DNA from: Actinomycetes bacterium
GTDB lineage: Bacteria; Actinomycetota; Acidimicrobiia; Spongiisociales; UBA4744
DNA: 9,113 nt
Assembly: GCA_024641205.1 (NCBI GenBank)
Contig: JAHEDM010000075.1
Span: 1 to 9,113, forward strand
Reading direction: 5' to 3'
Both the position numbers and the translations under genes were made by a program. The notes under the pieces were generated by a model. That model searched no databases. It was not told the DNA's origin and saw only the letters and a program-made list of their open reading frames with translations. This document shows, piece after piece, positions 6,650 to 9,113 of this stretch. Numbering within the stretch: position 1 is the first letter of the stretch; each line of letters starts with the position of its first letter.

Positions 6650-7693
6650 TCACGGCTCGATGATCACCATGATCGAACCTTCCCGACGCTCATTGAATAC
6701 CGAAAGGGCGGTAGCGAACTCGTCGAGCGGGAAGTGATGGGTAATGAGTTCTTGCACTCGAAGCCGGCCATCGACGATCAAGGGGATGATGTGTCGCATC
6801 TCGCCCGATGAGGCGCGCACCCCGACCAACTCGTGTTCATACAGGACCAGATTCTGGAAGTCCAGCTCGACCTTCTCCACTGGGATACCGACCATCGCGA
6901 TGCGGCCCCCGCGCCGTACCATGTCCATGCTCCATTGCAGCGACTGTGGCACACCTGCACATTCCAGAATGACGTCGGCACCGAGTCCGTCGGTGGTCTC
7001 TCGCACCCACTCCACCGGATCGCCCTTCGACATATCGAAGGTTTCGTGTCCCAACTCGGCGGCCTTGTCCAATCGGTACCCGCGCCCAACCACGATGACT
7101 CGGCCGGCGCCCCGAATATGGGCTCCGTCGGCGGCCAGCAGCCCGATCGGGCCGGGGCCGAGCACAACCACCGTGTCTCCGGGCCTGTTCTGTCCCCGAT
7201 TGGCAGTGTGCATGGCGATCGAGGCTGGATCGAATCCCGCCCCGACGCTGAAACTCAGGCTGTCGGGGAGCCGGAATACGCTCTTGGCCCCGTGCACGAC
7301 GTACTCGGCGAACGAACCCTGCCAGTTGTGTCCGTATTGTCTGTGCAATTCGAGCTTGCCGTAGTTCTCACACAGGTTGTAGCTTCCTTCCACGCACTTC
7401 TGGCAATAGCCGCACGCGTCGTGAGAGGTTCCCATCACCCGATCTCCGACTTTCCAGCCGAGTTGTTCCGACCCGGGGCCCATCTCAACTACCTCACCGG
7501 ACCATTCGTGACCCGGTATGAAGGGAAACCCTGGAGGCCAAAAGCCTGAGTAATCACCCCGCAGCAGATGCGCATCGGTCCCGCAAATCTTCACCGCTTT
7601 GACCTTGCAGAGCAGCTCGAATGCGCCCGGCTGCAGCATCGGCACGTCCTCGATGGAGAACCGATTCGGTTCGGTGACAACGAGAGCCTTCAT
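6650..7693 (-). CDS. Zinc-dependent dehydrogenase (sorbitol/threonine dehydrogenase-like MDR)
   Basis: This 347-aa medium-chain dehydrogenase probably oxidises a secondary alcohol, or runs the reverse reaction. Catalytic zinc ligands are Cys37 in ICGTD and His62-Glu63 in PGHEW, with Asp155 in FDPAS at the usual Glu position. The four structural zinc cysteines are Cys94, Cys97, Cys100 and Cys108. The nucleotide-binding motif GPGPIG is at 179-184. The end of the second strand reads VVGRGYR, with Gly203-Arg204 where NAD-specific members have an acid, which hints at NADP preference (inference). It starts 15 bp after the cyclase stop, with AAGGGG 8-9 nt upstream of the ATG, so it is very likely co-transcribed with the cyclase. 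It is clearly different from the dehydrogenase at the left end of the window. Substrate not assigned. Confidence 0.9.
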   Translation of the reverse strand: MKALVVTEPNRFSIEDVPMLQPGAFELLCKVKAVKICGTDAHLLRGDYSGFWPPGFPFIPGHEWSGEVVEMGPGSEQLGWKVGDRVMGTSHDACGYCQKCVEGSYNLCENYGKLELHRQYGHNWQGSFAEYVVHGAKSVFRLPDSLSFSVGAGFDPASIAMHTANRGQNRPGDTVVVLGPGPIGLLAADGAHIRGAGRVIVVGRGYRLDKAAELGHETFDMSKGDPVEWVRETTDGLGADVILECAGVPQSLQWSMDMVRRGGRIAMVGIPVEKVELDFQNLVLYEHELVGVRASSGEMRHIIPLIVDGRLRVQELITHHFPLDEFATALSVFNERREGSIMVIIEP

Positions 7694-7708
7694 GTGTATT
7701 CCCCTTAT

Positions 7709-8599
7709 TCAGACAACTGCGAGTGGATCAACCATCGACCCGGTGGCACCACGAATCTTCACCGGGAGGGCAACAAAGAGAAACTCGTACACAAGCTCAC
7801 GGGCTATCTCTTCGAGGTAGACGCTCTCCAGTAGGTAGATACCGTTTTCGATCAACAGCTTGGTGTGGACGGGCTGCGGGTTGGCAGGCGTTCCCCGATC
7901 CGGTGCCGGTTGCACCTCGTAGGTTTCCGTGTCCGTGCCGGTGGCGACCACACCCCGGTCGAGGAGCCATCCGGCCGCGGATAGATCGGGACCGGCCGTC
8001 TTGTGCTCTGCCATCTTTTCGCCGTCCGGCCAAAAGGCCAGATACCCCGTACGAATGAGGACCACGTCCCACGGGCGAACCTCAACGTCTTCCCAGTCGG
8101 CAATGGCTTGCATCTCCTCGGCATCAATGGGTGAACCGGCCGGGAGAGCCTCAATGCCCCTGAACCCGGCCGCGTCCAAGAGGACTCCCCTCGTGAAGAA
8201 GGGTGGCAGTTTCTCGGCATCGCCGAACGCAGGGCCGTGGTCGGTGAGGTGCTCGGCCGTGTTGCCGCCGCCGTACCAATGGTTGTCCTCGCCGACCGTC
8301 ATATGACCGAGCGCGTCGACATGCGCACCGGAGTGCGACGTCGCCATGACGTACTCGGCCATGTATCCGAGACCGACCTCGTTGGGCGGACCCCAGGGCT
8401 GGGCGCGCTCGGCCCGGATTCCCGGCGGCGTCCGGTAGTTGAGCACCTGGAACGGCGGGTGACCCGGGAACAGCGGCATCCCCGGAAACCGGGAGGTTGC
8501 CAATGAGTACGACCGCCCCGCTTGCACTATTTGAGCCGCTTCCACGATCTTGGCGGCCGGGATATCCCGGATGGGCCCAACTTCGAGGTTGCCACTCAT
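7709..8599 (-). CDS. Cyclase / kynurenine formamidase-like metal-dependent hydrolase
   Basis: This 296-aa protein belongs to the cyclase family that includes kynurenine formamidase KynB and isatin hydrolase, metal enzymes that hydrolyse amide, lactam or N-formyl bonds. The signature HSGAHVDALGH (89-99) gives His89, His93, Asp95 and His99, the HxxxHxDxxxH metal and catalytic pattern. The later segment PVHTKLLIENGIYLLES (243-259) is also typical of the family. It is longer than KynB (about 210 aa) and resembles the roughly 300-aa type common in high-GC bacteria. The ATG at 8599 overlaps the upstream molybdopterin gene stop as ATGA with GGAGG just upstream, so the two are translationally coupled. 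The neighbourhood suggests hydrolysis of a ring-oxidised N-heterocycle rather than tryptophan breakdown, since no tryptophan dioxygenase or kynureninase is in view. Exact substrate unknown. Confidence 0.88.
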   Translation of the reverse strand: MSGNLEVGPIRDIPAAKIVEAAQIVQAGRSYSLATSRFPGMPLFPGHPPFQVLNYRTPPGIRAERAQPWGPPNEVGLGYMAEYVMATSHSGAHVDALGHMTVGEDNHWYGGGNTAEHLTDHGPAFGDAEKLPPFFTRGVLLDAAGFRGIEALPAGSPIDAEEMQAIADWEDVEVRPWDVVLIRTGYLAFWPDGEKMAEHKTAGPDLSAAGWLLDRGVVATGTDTETYEVQPAPDRGTPANPQPVHTKLLIENGIYLLESVYLEEIARELVYEFLFVALPVKIRGATGSMVDPLAVV

Positions 8600-9113
8600 C
8601 CCGCCTCCTTCATGGCGTCCCGCATTGCCTCCCACACCCGCTGAGGACTCAGCGGCAAATCGCGAATGACCAAACCAGTTGCTTCGGTTACCGCAGACGC
8701 CACGGCGGGCGATACCGCCAGAATACCGCCCTCGCTGATTCCCTTCACGCCGTACGGACCGGGACCATCGGCGTTTTCGATGCTGGCACTTATCAATTCA
8801 TGTGGCAGGTCCAAGCTGGTCGGAATGCGGTAGTCAATGGCACCCAGATTTCGGATACGGCCTCCCTCGTCGAGGATGATGTGCTCCATGATCGTGTGGC
8901 CGAGGCCCATGATGGCGGCTCCCTCATCCTGGCTCGCTACCTGGATCGGGTTGAGGGCCCGACCAACATCACCAACCGTGACGTGGCGAATGATGTTGAT
9001 GTGGCCGGTCCCGGCATCCACCTCGAGTTCGAAAGCCGAACAGTGGAACTGGAAGAACGCCGCCGTACCGCCGAGCGGATGCGTCGGAACCGCGTCCCTC
9101 CGCATCTCCCCGT
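8596..9113 (-). CDS. Second Mo-hydroxylase molybdopterin subunit, C-terminal part (cut by window edge)
   Basis: About 171 C-terminal residues of a xanthine-oxidase-family molybdopterin subunit are visible. The reading frame is open to the right edge, so the true start lies outside, and the ATG at 9105 is internal. Recognisable segments are FELEVDAGTG, DVGRALNP, a GLGHTIMEH stretch, DYRIPTSLDLP and PYGVKGISE. The Glu of GISE (codon 8731-8733) is the conserved catalytic base, so the visible part looks functional. It is well diverged from the C-terminal half at 1219-2238 (GVKGISEGG against GAKGVGEP), so this is a separate enzyme rather than a recent duplicate. Whether it is single-chain or split cannot be told. 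It is coupled by a 4-bp overlap to the cyclase downstream. Confidence 0.9.
   Translation of the reverse strand, partial: GEMRRDAVPTHPLGGTAAFFQFHCSAFELEVDAGTGHINIIRHVTVGDVGRALNPIQVASQDEGAAIMGLGHTIMEHIILDEGGRIRNLGAIDYRIPTSLDLPHELISASIENADGPGPYGVKGISEGGILAVSPAVASAVTEATGLVIRDLPLSPQRVWEAMRDAMKEAG

Noticed and set aside
6657..6676. Imperfect inverted repeat TCGATGATCACCATGATCGA at the end of the right dehydrogenase
   Set aside because: It lies inside codons for the last conserved residues (MVIIEP) and has several mismatches, so it needs no regulatory explanation.

Overview
This is a high-GC bacterial window with short intergenic gaps, GGAGG-type ribosome binding sites and several GTG/TTG or ATGA-coupled starts. 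This style fits an actinobacterium (possibly of the Acidimicrobiia type) or a similar high-GC lineage such as Chloroflexota. The sequence contains no rRNA or other taxonomic marker, so this is only an inference. The window is entirely metabolic: I see no tRNA, rRNA, CRISPR array, transposase, phage gene, transporter, regulator or molybdenum-cofactor maturation gene.

Right block (about 6650-9113, read leftward): the C-terminal end of a xanthine-oxidase-family molybdopterin subunit, cut by the window edge. It is followed without a gap by a cyclase / kynurenine-formamidase-like metal hydrolase (4-bp ATGA overlap) and, 15 bp on, by a zinc-dependent medium-chain dehydrogenase. Centre (about 5179-6618, read rightward): an amidase-signature hydrolase with a complete Lys-cisSer-Ser triad. 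It converges on the dehydrogenase and diverges from the left operon across a roughly 110-170 bp gap.

Left block (about 152-5007, read leftward): a compact operon for a complete molybdenum hydroxylase, in the order FAD subunit, [2Fe-2S] subunit, N-terminal molybdopterin half, C-terminal molybdopterin half, then a second zinc-dependent dehydrogenase. The molybdopterin subunit, one polypeptide in most of the family, is encoded here by two genes split at the domain boundary. Gene order, split point and subunit sizes resemble nicotinate dehydrogenase (NdhFSLM) of Eubacterium barkeri. A plausible terminator lies beyond the last gene.

Taken together, the genes look like part of a catabolic pathway. 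One or two Mo-hydroxylases would oxidise a ring or aldehyde substrate using water, two hydrolases would open amide or lactam bonds, and two dehydrogenases would process alcohol or carbonyl intermediates. An N-heterocyclic substrate is the most natural reading, but the sequence does not fix the substrate. An Asn stands where purine-specific xanthine dehydrogenases have a substrate-binding Glu, which argues against xanthine.
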